A stretch of DNA of 14,023 nt, from contig PWSG01000322.1 of assembly GCA_003564055.1 (NCBI GenBank), forward strand, positions 1 through 14,023. The letters run 5' to 3'. Both the position numbers and the translations under genes were made by a program. The notes beneath the pieces are model-generated. The model was not told the origin of the DNA and did no database searches. It worked only from the letters and a program-made list of their open reading frames with translations. This DNA comes from Syntrophomonadaceae bacterium. GTDB lineage: Bacteria > Bacillota > Dethiobacteria > DTU022. Positions 6,919-14,013 of this stretch are shown here, piece after piece (position 1 is the stretch's first letter; each line of letters opens with the position of its first letter).

Positions 6919-7004
6919 TGCTATTTGCCGCCTCCTAATGCGAGCATTTATCTACAACTGAATTCGTTAATTCTATATCAAAATCCTTCTCTAAGAAACA
7001 TTTA

Positions 7005-7029
7005 AGGGCCCGCTTATCAAGCGGGCCCT
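7005..7029 (-). terminator. Strong GC-rich hairpin after the ferredoxin gene
   Basis: AGGGCCCGCTT (7005-7015) and AAGCGGGCCCT (7019-7029) form a perfect 11-bp stem with a three-base loop. On the minus strand it stands 48 bases after the ferredoxin stop and is followed by TTAAATGTTTC, a broken U tract. It probably ends the ferredoxin transcript and separates it from the MurE-like gene. It is not a textbook terminator because the U tract is poor. Confidence 0.6.
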
Positions 7030-7077
7030 GTTACGACAAAAACATGAATGTGTTACCTATTGCAGCCAGAGAGCTGC

Positions 7078-7260
7078 TTAAGAAATCTCAATTGATTCTG
7101 TCGGGCACTCTTCTGCTGCTTCGCGAACCTTTTCTTCATGCTCTGCAGGCACGGGATTTACTTTGACCTCTGCGATTTCGTCACCTAATTCAAAGACCTC
7201 GGGCACAATATCCTCACAGATACCGCAAGCGCTGCAATCATCGTTTACTCTAACCTCCAT
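7078..7260 (-). CDS. Small single-cluster [4Fe-4S] ferredoxin
   Basis: This 60-residue acidic protein carries CSACGIC (Cys9, Cys12, Cys15) and Cys52-Pro. These four ligands suit one [4Fe-4S] cluster, as in the Desulfovibrio/Pyrococcus-type and Bacillus-type monocluster ferredoxins. It would act as a soluble low-potential electron carrier. Length and layout are complete for the family. AAGGAGG lies 7 bases before the ATG, a near-ideal ribosome-binding site, which suggests strong translation. It appears monocistronic, since a hairpin separates it from the next minus-strand gene. Its redox partner cannot be inferred: neither neighbour is an oxidoreductase. Confidence 0.93.
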   Translation of the reverse strand: MEVRVNDDCSACGICEDIVPEVFELGDEIAEVKVNPVPAEHEEKVREAAEECPTESIEIS

Positions 7261-7329
7261 GCTGATGCCTCCTTAAAGATAATAATTGGTTTTGTTGTAC
7301 ATAAAAGTGTATTCGCTAATGATTTCGTG

Positions 7330-7355
7330 ATCCCTCTTTTTTGAGGGGATTTTTT
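7330..7355 (+). terminator. Orphan plus-strand terminator-like hairpin
   Basis: ATCCCTC (7330-7336) and GAGGGGAT (7343-7350) pair around a T6 loop with one extra G, followed by five more T. The U tract lies on the plus-strand side, yet no plus-strand gene precedes it closer than the LiaF-like gene, which ends at 5263. It may end an unannotated small RNA or antisense transcript over the ferredoxin gene. Confidence 0.5.
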
Positions 7356-7450
7356 GTAAGTTTAATAATTCCGCAAGAAAAATTTTCAATTATCATGCCA
7401 GTTTCCTTGTGAAAACAAAGCATTGCTTTATGGTTACTAACTGCGAAATT

Positions 7451-7513
7451 TGTGGATAATGTGGTGTTAGATTGATATTAGCAGGTAGTGCCTGTGGATA
7501 ACCCTGTGCATAC
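7451..7513 (+). promoter_or_regulatory. Pair of perfect DnaA boxes plus a degenerate third
   Basis: TGTGGATAA, the reverse complement of the DnaA box TTATCCACA, occurs at 7451-7459 and 7493-7501 in the same orientation, with starts 42 bases apart (about four helical turns). TGTGCATAC at 7505-7513 is a two-mismatch copy of the box. No dnaA, dnaN or AT-rich 13-mer set accompanies them. This is more likely a DnaA-responsive regulatory or titration site than the chromosomal origin. Confidence 0.5.
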
Positions 7514-7632
7514 TGTTAGTAGAACAGGTATTTGGTTTTTAAAAGTGCTTGTTTCATGGGAAAAAATTAATTTAACAAAATTATGTGTTGACATAAGATG
7601 TTGAACGTAATCTGCTAATACCGCATAGCTGT

Positions 7633-7661
7633 TTGCAAATCTAGCGGTTTTGTGCTATTAA
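7633..7661 (+). promoter_or_regulatory. Candidate extended -10 promoter of the mini-lipoprotein gene
   Basis: TTGCAA (7633-7638) and TATTAA (7656-7661) are spaced by 17 bases, and TGC directly precedes the -10, giving the extended -10 form. Transcription would start near 7668, about 24 bases before the ATG at 7692. Confidence 0.45.
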
Positions 7662-7691
7662 TAAAATTAATAAACCATGGGGGGTGTATTA

Positions 7692-7772
7692 ATGAGGAGT
7701 ATTTCAATGCTAATGTTAGCCGTAACCCTGACACTGATTTTTTTACTTGCCGGCTGCACTTCCGGCGGCTGA
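7692..7772 (+). CDS. 26-residue mini-lipoprotein (signal peptide plus CTSGG)
   Basis: ATG at 7692 opens a 26-codon frame ending in TGA at 7772, with TAG directly after it. The peptide has Arg2, a hydrophobic core (about 6-19) and a perfect lipobox LAGC at 19-22. Only TSGG follows the lipidated cysteine. Signal peptidase II processing would leave a pentapeptide anchored by lipid, plus a 21-residue released signal fragment. A G-rich ribosome-binding site (GGGGGGTG, 7679-7686) and a promoter candidate precede it, and GGGTC/GACCC at 7787-7801 forms a small hairpin after it. Alternatives are a pseudogene remnant of a longer lipoprotein, or a source of a signal-derived peptide like enterococcal pheromones. 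No lipoprotein-like frame continues after the stop. Confidence 0.55.
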   Translation: MRSISMLMLAVTLTLIFLLAGCTSGG

Positions 7773-7901
7773 TAGTTAAAGCATCGGGGTCGGTCTGACC
7801 CTTAAGGTAATAAACTGAATCCTCCCTGTTTGCTGCTGTTGTATATAAGTATGCATATGGCAGAAGCGAGCAGGGGTGTTTTTATATATTGAATTAATGT
7901 T

Positions 7902-9080
7902 TTATATAACCTGCAGCTCATTGCTAAAAGAAGTTAATTCTATTAACTGTTCCGATTCGACAATGAGGGTGTCTTCAATTCCTACTGTTCCTTCTCCGGG
8001 AAATACGAATTTCGGTTCCAGGGCAAACACCATTCCTTCTTCCAGGGCGGTATCCATGCCGCGCGCAATGACTGGCAGTTCATCAAGCTCTAAGCCGACC
8101 CCGTGGCCGACGAAACTCACCTTTTCAACATAACCCATGAAGTGATTGGCGAGGCCTGAATCAAAAGCAATTTGCTCGGCTTTTTCGTAAAGAGCGCTTG
8201 CTGTTATACCTGCCTTGCCCATTGTCAGGATAGAATTTTTAATATAAACAGCTGTTTTATATGCTTCTGTTAGATGTGCGGGCGGTTTGCCCAGGCAGAA
8301 AATGCGGGTTTGATCGACCATGTAGCCACCAAGAACGCTGACGAAATCAACCAGGATAGGCTCATTTAACTTGATTACACCTAAACCTGCACCCTGTGGA
8401 AATGACGGGTTTAACCCGGAACCTCCGGTTGGTCCATCAAAAAAGCTAATAGTCGCTGCGTTTTCGCCGGACATGATATGGCCGTAATAAAGTTCCTGGT
8501 TAAAGCCGCGCATCCTGACTGCACCCTGGTGTCCCATGGTGCGGGCATACTGCTCAAGCTGACCCGCAAGCTCCACTTCAGTCATGCATTCCCTGATAAT
8601 GGAACCGGCCCGGTTAAGTACAGCTGTGCTTATCTTTGCCGCTTCTCGCAGCAGCCCAATTTCATAGTTCGATTTTACAGCCCTGATCTTGCGGATTGCG
8701 GAAGATATGTCAGTTAGTTCATACCCTTTAAGTATCTTTTGGTAGCGTCTGTAGAGCTTAACCGGCAAAACATCTGTTTCAACGCCTATTTTTGATCCTT
8801 CAGGGAGCACTTCAGTAATGTGGCTTTTAAGATTATCCGACCCCTCAAAAGGCACTATTTTTTCAATACTGCTTTCCTGCTCTGCCCTGGACATTGATTT
8901 TTTTACAATCAGGATCGGTTCTCCCCTGTCAGGTATAAAAAGGTGAGCGTTTTGCCCTGTTCCACTGAAATAAAACAGGTCTGCCCTTTGCACCAGCAGT
9001 GCTCCACCAATTTTATCTTTTTGCATAACTTTCTGCAGTTTTCTAACTCTGCGTTCTATTTCAACCTTCGGAGTCAACAT
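7902..9080 (-). CDS. M24-family metallopeptidase (Xaa-Pro aminopeptidase-like)
   Basis: The 392-residue protein has an N-terminal creatinase-like domain (about 1-130) and a C-terminal pita-bread peptidase domain. All five dinuclear metal ligands of family M24 are in place: Asp245 and Asp256 (VDFVSVLGGYMVDQTR), His326 (FVGHGVGLELDELP), Glu355 (FALEPKF) and Glu369 (GIEDT). It probably removes N-terminal residues before proline from short peptides in the cytoplasm. Creatinase-type or other amidohydrolase activity cannot be excluded by motif. The start at 9080 is preferred to GTG 9086 because AAGGAAG lies 6 bases upstream, whereas it would abut the GTG. It follows fadA on the same strand by 130 bases, with a large hairpin between them, so it is probably a separate transcript. 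Confidence 0.88.
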   Translation of the reverse strand: MLTPKVEIERRVRKLQKVMQKDKIGGALLVQRADLFYFSGTGQNAHLFIPDRGEPILIVKKSMSRAEQESSIEKIVPFEGSDNLKSHITEVLPEGSKIGVETDVLPVKLYRRYQKILKGYELTDISSAIRKIRAVKSNYEIGLLREAAKISTAVLNRAGSIIRECMTEVELAGQLEQYARTMGHQGAVRMRGFNQELYYGHIMSGENAATISFFDGPTGGSGLNPSFPQGAGLGVIKLNEPILVDFVSVLGGYMVDQTRIFCLGKPPAHLTEAYKTAVYIKNSILTMGKAGITASALYEKAEQIAFDSGLANHFMGYVEKVSFVGHGVGLELDELPVIARGMDTALEEGMVFALEPKFVFPGEGTVGIEDTLIVESEQLIELTSFSNELQVI

Positions 9081-9112
9081 GGCCACTTCCTTTTACTGTT
9101 TTTTAATTATAA

Positions 9113-9170
9113 AGGAGCACTCCACTTCATCATACCACATTAACGGTTATGATTTATGTGCAGTGCTCCT
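9113..9170 (-). repeat. 58-base imperfect hairpin between fadA and the peptidase gene
   Basis: AGGAGCACT (9113-9121) and AGTGCTCCT (9162-9170) are perfect 9-bp arms. Inside them CAC/GTG and ATCATACC/GGTTATGAT also pair, so most of the 58 bases can fold into one long stem with an 8-base loop. On the minus strand it is followed by TTTATAATT, which is both a weak U tract (end of the fad operon) and a perfect TATAAT (9106-9111). I see no good -35 for that hexamer, which would fall within the hairpin. Confidence 0.6.
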
Positions 9171-9210
9171 AAAGTGTTATTAATGTGCCTCGTTAGTTAG
9201 ATCAGACGTT

Positions 9211-10386
9211 TCAGGCTCTTTCGAACAGTCCTGCGGCGCCCATACCCTCACCGATACACATTGAAACGACTCCAAAGCGGGAATTGCGCCGCTCCATCTC
9301 GTGCAGCAGGGTTGTAGTAAGCTTGGCCCCGGTACAGCCAAGCGGGTGGCCGAGGGCAATTGCTCCCCCGTTTACATTGACAATATCCGGATTGAGATCC
9401 AGCTCACGCATACAGTAGAGGGCCTGTGAAGCAAAAGCTTCGTTCAGTTCAAAAAGATCGATATCGGAGATTTTTTTACCGGTCTGCTGCATCAGTTTCG
9501 GAATGGCTACAGCCGGGCCGATGCCCATAATTTCCGGAGGGCAGCCAACTACTGAATATCCGCGAAAAACTGCCAGCGGTTTCAAATCCAGCGCAGCTGC
9601 TTTTTCAGCAGACATAACTACAGTGGCTGCGGCGCCATCGCTTGTTTGCGAAGAGTTGCCTGCGGTAACGCTGCCCTTGACATGGAAAGCCGGGCGTAGT
9701 TTGGAAAGCGCTTCCAGGCTTGTATTGCGGATTCCTTCATCAACATCAAAGATGAATTCTTTCTCAACGATTTTGTTGTCCGCGCTTACAGAGCGGTCGA
9801 TAATTTTAAGTGGAACAATTTCATCCTTGAAACGGCCTTCTTTTGTAGCTGCCGCGGCTTTCTGTTGGCTGGCCAGGCCAAACTTGTCCTGATCCTCGCG
9901 GGAAATATTATAACGCTGCGCGACATTTTCTGCAGTAATGCCCATCGGGGTATAGGTCTCGATGTGTCTTTCGGCCAGCTGCGGGCTTGGCGCAAGTTTG
10001 TTGCCACCCATCGGCACCATGCTCATGCTCTCCACACCACCGGCTATGATCACGTCAGCAAAGCCGCACATGATTCTTTCAGCAGCCATGGCAATGGCCT
10101 GAAGTCCAGATGAGCAGTAGCGGTTTACTGTCTGACCGGGCACACTATCCGGAAAACCGGCCTGCAGGGCAACAATCCTCCCAATGTTCAAACCCTGTTC
10201 CCCTTCCGGAAATGAACAGCCGAGTATCACGTCATCTATTTCAGCAGGGTCCAGGCCCTTGGCCCTTTTCAACGCTTCCCTGACAGCTGTTTCTCCCATG
10301 TATTCAGGGCGTGTGGTACGCAGCTTGCCTTTCGGCGCCCTGCCGACAGCTGTTCTTACACTAGAAACAATAACAGCTTCTTTCAT
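9211..10386 (-). CDS. fadA: Acetyl-CoA C-acyltransferase (beta-oxidation thiolase)
   Basis: FadA cleaves 3-ketoacyl-CoA with CoA to acetyl-CoA and a shortened acyl-CoA, the last step of each beta-oxidation cycle. The 391-residue length is standard for thiolases. The catalytic set is complete: nucleophile Cys91 (NRYCSSGLQ), NEAFA (315-319), His347 (GHPLGCTGA) and Cys377 (CIGEGMGAA). AGGAGGAGGTAACAAGT sits directly before the ATG. It begins 17 bases after the fadN stop, so the two are surely one operon. Pairing with fadN favours the degradative thiolase over a biosynthetic acetoacetyl-CoA thiolase, although motifs alone do not separate these. Confidence 0.94.
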   Translation of the reverse strand: MKEAVIVSSVRTAVGRAPKGKLRTTRPEYMGETAVREALKRAKGLDPAEIDDVILGCSFPEGEQGLNIGRIVALQAGFPDSVPGQTVNRYCSSGLQAIAMAAERIMCGFADVIIAGGVESMSMVPMGGNKLAPSPQLAERHIETYTPMGITAENVAQRYNISREDQDKFGLASQQKAAAATKEGRFKDEIVPLKIIDRSVSADNKIVEKEFIFDVDEGIRNTSLEALSKLRPAFHVKGSVTAGNSSQTSDGAAATVVMSAEKAAALDLKPLAVFRGYSVVGCPPEIMGIGPAVAIPKLMQQTGKKISDIDLFELNEAFASQALYCMRELDLNPDIVNVNGGAIALGHPLGCTGAKLTTTLLHEMERRNSRFGVVSMCIGEGMGAAGLFERA

Positions 10387-10403
10387 ACTTGTTACCTCCT
10401 CCT

Positions 10404-12812
10404 TTAATTCCTTAAAGGTTTACCCGTGGATAAAAAGTGGCTGATCCGCTCCTGTGTCTTTTCTTCACCGAGGAGCGACAGGAAAGCCTCTCTTTCAATA
10501 TCCAGCAGGTATTGTTCACTGACCAGTGAATCGGGTTTGATGTCTCCTCCGCAGAGGACGAAAGCAATTTTATTGGCAACCTTCTGTTCGTATTCGGTTA
10601 TATAACCGCCCCAGAGCATATTTTGGACGCCGACTTTAAATGTGGCCAGTCCGTACTCTCCGAGCACTTTAATCGGCTTTTGTTTTGGCTGTTCATAGCC
10701 TTCTTTGACCATTGCCAGGACAGTATTTTTCGCATCGTGCAAAAGGTAGTCCTGGTTGATAGTTACCTTATCGGTTGGTCTCATAAAGCCCAGTTCCTGG
10801 GCATGGCGCGCGCTTGTAGATGTAGTGCCCATGGCGATTGCTTCAAAAGCTTTCTGAACGTAGGGCAGCCGGTCTACCTTGACATCTTCGCGCAGTCCTT
10901 CAGTCATCCGGATCAGCAGCTCTTTGTTGCCTCCCGCGCCGGGAATAAGGCCCATACCGATTTCTACCTGCCCCATAAAAGTGTCGGCGGCAGCATGAAT
11001 GCGGTCGCAGTGGGCGGCTACTTCCATCCCTCCGCCTAAGGTCATCTGGAAGGGAGCTGCGACGACGGGAAAGTTTGAGTATTTCATGTTCATTAGGCTG
11101 TCCTGGTATCTTCTGGCCATCTCATTTATCTGGTCCCACTCACCTGACTGGGCGGCCATTAACATCAAAACAACGTTGGCACCGACACAGAAATACTTTT
11201 CCTGGTTGCCGACAACCAGGCCGACAAAATTCTTATCCACTTCTTCTACTGCTTCAAAGATGAGTTCCATAAAATCATTACTCAGGGCCTGCTGCGGACT
11301 GTGCTGCTCAAGGCAGAGAACACCGTCGCCCAGGTCGATTAAACTGCCGTCATCGTTACCCTTAACAAGCCTGCCTTGCTTCTTCAGCGCAGCCAGGCTG
11401 ATAATTTCCGGGCTGATTGGCACAGGCTTATAGTTCTTTGATGCGAAGTCGTAGTAAGAAAGAGCACCATTTTCGTCTTCCTTGTAGAAACTTTCAAATC
11501 CCTTGCTGAGCATTTCTTCAACGTTGGCAGGGATGGTTTCACCATCACTTTTCATCCGCTCAACGCTTTCCTTGACGCCAATGGCATCCCAGGCTTCAAA
11601 GGGCCCCAGCTTCCAGTTAAAGCCCCAGCGCATGGCACGGTCGACATTTACAATATCGTCGGAGATTTCGGGGATCATGTTAGCACTGTAAATCAAAAAT
11701 TTACTGGTCAAATTCCAGGCAAATTTACCTGCTGGATCATCCGACTCGACCAGCATTTTATACCCTTTTGTTAAGCTTTCCTGCTTTGTTTTGCCCAGAA
11801 TGTCAAACCGTTTTTTCTCCTGGGGCCTGTATTCCATTTTTTCATAATCGAGAGTATAAATTTGAGAGCCGTCTTTACCTTTCACCTTCTTATAAAAGCC
11901 CTGCCTGGTCTTATCACCGAGCATTTTGTTGTCGACCATCTTTTGAAGGAGTTCAGGCAGTTCAAAAACTTCTTTTTCCGCAGGGTCGTCTGACTTGTCA
12001 TAAACAGTTTTTGCGACATGGCAGAAAGTGTCGAGCCCGACCATATCCAGGGTGCGGAAAGAGGCGCTTTTCGGATGCCCCATCGGTGGGCCGGTAATAG
12101 TGTCAACTTCTTCAATTGACATATTTTCCTGCTGCATAAGCTTGATGGTATAGACCATAGCATAAGTGCCAATGCGATTGGCGATGAAGTTAGGGGTGTC
12201 TTTTGCGAAAACAACACCTTTACCTAACGTTTTTTCACAGAAGCGATGCATGTAACTGAGCACTTCTTCCGAGGTATCTTCGCAGGGAATAATCTCTAAG
12301 AGTTTCATCCACCGTGGCGGGTTAAAGAAGTGTGTGCCAAGGAAGTGCTTGCGAAATTCAGGTGAGTTTTCGGATACCATTTCGTTAATGGAAAGGCCTG
12401 AAGTATTTGAAGAAACTATTGTTCCCTTTGTCCAGTTTTCCTCAACCTGTTTGAAAACCTTTTTCTTGATATCCATGTTCTCTACGATAACTTCGATCAC
12501 CCAGTCGACTTCTTTTAGTTTTTTCATGTCGTCTTCAAATTTACCGGGGGGGATAAGGTCTAGATTTGAGTCACGGTAGAGCGGTTTTTGCTTGTTTTTA
12601 AGCAAATCCTGTTTTCCTGAGCTGGAAAGGCGGTTACGCACTTCCGGACTTTCCAGGGTTAATCCTTTTTTCTCTTCCTCCGGAGTTAGCTCGCGGGGCA
12701 CAATATCGAGCAGGTAAGTTGGAATGCCAACATTTGCCAGGTGCGCGGCAATGGTGGCTCCCATTACTCCGGCACCGAGCACAGCAGCCTTTCGGATTTC
12801 TTTCAAGGCCAT
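10404..12812 (-). CDS. fadN: 3-hydroxyacyl-CoA dehydrogenase/enoyl-CoA hydratase (FadN type)
   Basis: This bifunctional 802-residue beta-oxidation enzyme hydrates enoyl-CoA and oxidises 3-hydroxyacyl-CoA with NAD. The dehydrogenase comes first: the Rossmann glycine loop [15 protein letters not shown] (13-27), SSNTSGLSI (134-142), catalytic-type His161 ([11 protein letters not shown]) and NRIG (212-215). Two 3HCDH C-terminal-like domains follow (about 205-310 and 365-420). The crotonase domain occupies roughly 495-690 and keeps both catalytic glutamates, Glu596 (LGGGMEV) and Glu617 ([15 protein letters not shown]). The dehydrogenase-first order is that of Bacillus FadN and opposite to E. coli FadB. 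AAGGAGG precedes the ATG. It lies 65 bases after fadR and 17 before fadA. Confidence 0.94.
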   Translation of the reverse strand: MALKEIRKAAVLGAGVMGATIAAHLANVGIPTYLLDIVPRELTPEEEKKGLTLESPEVRNRLSSSGKQDLLKNKQKPLYRDSNLDLIPPGKFEDDMKKLKEVDWVIEVIVENMDIKKKVFKQVEENWTKGTIVSSNTSGLSINEMVSENSPEFRKHFLGTHFFNPPRWMKLLEIIPCEDTSEEVLSYMHRFCEKTLGKGVVFAKDTPNFIANRIGTYAMVYTIKLMQQENMSIEEVDTITGPPMGHPKSASFRTLDMVGLDTFCHVAKTVYDKSDDPAEKEVFELPELLQKMVDNKMLGDKTRQGFYKKVKGKDGSQIYTLDYEKMEYRPQEKKRFDILGKTKQESLTKGYKMLVESDDPAGKFAWNLTSKFLIYSANMIPEISDDIVNVDRAMRWGFNWKLGPFEAWDAIGVKESVERMKSDGETIPANVEEMLSKGFESFYKEDENGALSYYDFASKNYKPVPISPEIISLAALKKQGRLVKGNDDGSLIDLGDGVLCLEQHSPQQALSNDFMELIFEAVEEVDKNFVGLVVGNQEKYFCVGANVVLMLMAAQSGEWDQINEMARRYQDSLMNMKYSNFPVVAAPFQMTLGGGMEVAAHCDRIHAAADTFMGQVEIGMGLIPGAGGNKELLIRMTEGLREDVKVDRLPYVQKAFEAIAMGTTSTSARHAQELGFMRPTDKVTINQDYLLHDAKNTVLAMVKEGYEQPKQKPIKVLGEYGLATFKVGVQNMLWGGYITEYEQKVANKIAFVLCGGDIKPDSLVSEQYLLDIEREAFLSLLGEEKTQERISHFLSTGKPLRN

Positions 12813-12824
12813 TAAAATACCTCC

Positions 12825-12868
12825 TTATTACATTAGTTTGAGCTTGTTCGTTTTAATAATGTAAATAA
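12825..12868 (-). repeat. Inverted repeat in the fadR-fadN gap, next to the fadN ribosome-binding site
   Basis: TTACATTA (12828-12835) and TAATGTAA (12857-12864) are perfect 8-bp arms around 21 bases. TTA/TAA extends them across a one-base bulge. On the minus strand the 3' arm runs into the AAGGAGG of fadN, so the structure could affect fadN translation or protect the mRNA end. It has no U tract and does not look like a terminator. Confidence 0.45.
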
Positions 12869-12877
12869 CATATAACT

Positions 12878-13459
12878 TTAATGCAGGCCCCCTGCCAGCA
12901 GTTCAAAAACCGGTTCGCTTAAGGCGGTCAGGTCATAGCGCTTCCTGGACATAACCCAACAGGTAACCACCTCGTCTATTCCTCCGAATACAACTTTTCT
13001 GGCAGTTTTTGTGTCGACGTTATGTCGGTAGAGGCCCTGCTTTTTACCTTCTTCGATCACCTCCTCGATCAAATCGAAATATTTCTTAAGCGGTCTGGAA
13101 ATACCTTCATTTATAGCCTCATCAATTTGTCTAAGTTCAATCTGGGTTACCCTGGCCTGGTCCGGTTTGCCGGCCAGTGTAGTCAGGTGGTAAGTAATGA
13201 TTGTTTTTAGCTTTTCATTGGCATCCTGGCAATGAATTAACTCGCCGTATAAATTGTCAACGAAACGGATCATTAAATCCTGGAAGAGTGAGACCAGGAT
13301 ATCTTCCTTATTCTCAAAGTAGATATAGACAGTGCCGTCTGCTATTCCGGCCTCACGGGCGATATCTGCAACCCGTGTGCGGTGGTAACCGGTTCGGGCA
13401 AAGGTTTTAACGGCTGCATCAATGATATCGTGGTGCTTTTCTCCACTTCGTTTGGCCAA
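12878..13459 (-). CDS. fadR: TetR-family fatty-acid regulator FadR
   Basis: The 193-residue protein has a TetR helix-turn-helix (about 28-48, TRVADIAREAGIADGTVYIYF) followed by ENKEDILVSLF. The C-terminal ligand domain includes TQIELRQ and FGGIDEVVTCWVMSRKRYDL. Both stretches closely resemble Bacillus subtilis FadR, which represses fad genes until long-chain acyl-CoA binds it. A TTG start at 13459 is chosen because GGGAGGG lies 5 bases upstream. An ATG at 13492 would add 11 residues, but it falls about 2 bases from the predicted transcription start and lacks a ribosome-binding site. A FadR-type operator covers its promoter, and fadN and fadA follow on the same strand, so autoregulated control of the operon is likely. 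Confidence 0.92.
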   Translation of the reverse strand: MAKRSGEKHHDIIDAAVKTFARTGYHRTRVADIAREAGIADGTVYIYFENKEDILVSLFQDLMIRFVDNLYGELIHCQDANEKLKTIITYHLTTLAGKPDQARVTQIELRQIDEAINEGISRPLKKYFDLIEEVIEEGKKQGLYRHNVDTKTARKVVFGGIDEVVTCWVMSRKRYDLTALSEPVFELLAGGLH

Positions 13460-13477
13460 GTTAACCCTCCCCAGAAA

Positions 13478-13495
13478 TGAATGAAGGCTCATTCG
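13478..13495 (-). promoter_or_regulatory. FadR operator
   Basis: The plus strand reads TGAATGA-AGGC-TCATTCG. This is an 18-base palindrome with 7-base arms and one mismatch, matching the known Bacillus FadR site pattern TGAATGA-N4-TCATTCA in arm sequence and spacing. It spans about -1 to +17 of the predicted fadR transcript, so bound FadR would block initiation. No second copy was seen upstream of fadN. Confidence 0.8.
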
Positions 13496-13500
13496 TTACT

Positions 13501-13529
13501 ATTGTATACTTTTTTGAGATAATAATCAA
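13501..13529 (-). promoter_or_regulatory. Promoter of the fadR-fadN-fadA operon
   Basis: On the minus strand TTGATT (13524-13529) and TACAAT (13501-13506) are separated by 17 bases, a good sigma-A promoter. The start point should be near 13494, giving a leader of about 35 bases to the TTG start of fadR. Confidence 0.75.
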
Positions 13530-13714
13530 CATTTATCGAAATTTTTTAAAACCATAAGGCATAAATTGAGCGATAGGGGCCATGAGATAAATGTTAATAA
13601 CTTTTAAGTGTAGGGTGATCAGGGTTTATCATCACTAATCTGTTAAAAGAATGACGAACCTGATTAAAACATGATCTTTGTATGCTTTGCCAGATTTCTC
13701 TTTTTGAACTAAAA

Positions 13715-13890
13715 CCCTTCTTCCTTCTGCTTCATCATCTTCTTCTTAAGCTTTTATAAATGCTTTCTTTTTCTTCCTCCTGAATCCTGCCTTCTGCTTT
13801 CTGTCTCCTGCTTTTCCACTTTTGCCCTCCGCCTTTCTACCTGCTAACTGCTGGATTCTGCCTCCTGCTTTTCTACTCCTGTCTTCCCTG
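13715..13890 (+). repeat. Degenerate 7-base tandem polypyrimidine repeat
   Basis: About 175 bases are overwhelmingly C/T and carry a phase of seven bases. Examples are CCTTCTG, CTTTCTG, TCTCCTG, then CCTCCTG, CTTTTCT, ACTCCTG, with a consensus near YYTYCTG (CAGRARR on the other strand). The phase slips by one base near 13845, and units are more decayed in the left third. It lies between fadR and the gene beyond the window and codes for nothing evident. Confidence 0.7.
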
Positions 13891-13919
13891 TTGTATCATG
13901 AAATTATCTATGGTAATAT
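13891..13919 (+). promoter_or_regulatory. Plus-strand promoter at the right end
   Basis: TTGTAT (13891-13896) and TAATAT (13914-13919) are 17 bases apart, with TGG just before the -10 (extended form). The start point would be near 13926, only a few bases before the terminator hairpin at 13932. Confidence 0.5.
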
Positions 13920-13931
13920 ATAGTTGCTTTT

Positions 13932-13955
13932 AACGCCTGTTCTAGAGGCGTTTTT
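13932..13955 (+). terminator. Intrinsic terminator or attenuator at the right end
   Basis: AACGCCT (13932-13938) and AGGCGTT (13946-13952) form a perfect 7-bp stem with a 7-base loop running into TTTTT (13951-13955). The U tract is on the plus-strand side only. It sits just downstream of a plus-strand promoter and about 60 bases before a ribosome-binding site. Confidence 0.7.
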
Positions 13956-14013
13956 ATTATTGCTTTTCTGTTTTTTTATTATAAGTTTCACAATTATAAT
14001 TGAATTAAGTGGC

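Larger units (their letters stand above)
7261..7691. other. Intergenic region between ferredoxin and the mini-lipoprotein gene
   Basis: These 431 AT-rich bases have no convincing gene of normal size. They contain a plus-strand terminator-like hairpin (7330-7355), two perfect DnaA boxes and a degenerate third (7451-7513), an isolated TTGACA at 7588-7593 without a well-spaced -10, and a better promoter candidate at 7633-7661 for the mini-gene. No clear minus-strand promoter for the ferredoxin gene was found. Confidence 0.6.

Noticed and set aside
7588..7616. TTGACA as the -35 of a promoter for the mini-lipoprotein gene
   Set aside because: The nearest -10-like hexamer, TAATAC, is 21 or more bases away; the 7633-7661 candidate has correct spacing.
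7400..7700. Chromosomal replication origin
   Set aside because: Only two perfect DnaA boxes are present, without dnaA/dnaN neighbours or a clear unwinding element. Treated as a possible DnaA-responsive site only.
10404..12812. E. coli-type FadB
   Set aside because: The dehydrogenase domain precedes the crotonase domain, which is the FadN order, and the neighbour is a Bacillus-like FadR.
13715..13890. CRISPR array
   Set aside because: The units are about seven bases, degenerate and contiguous, with no spacers and no cas genes.
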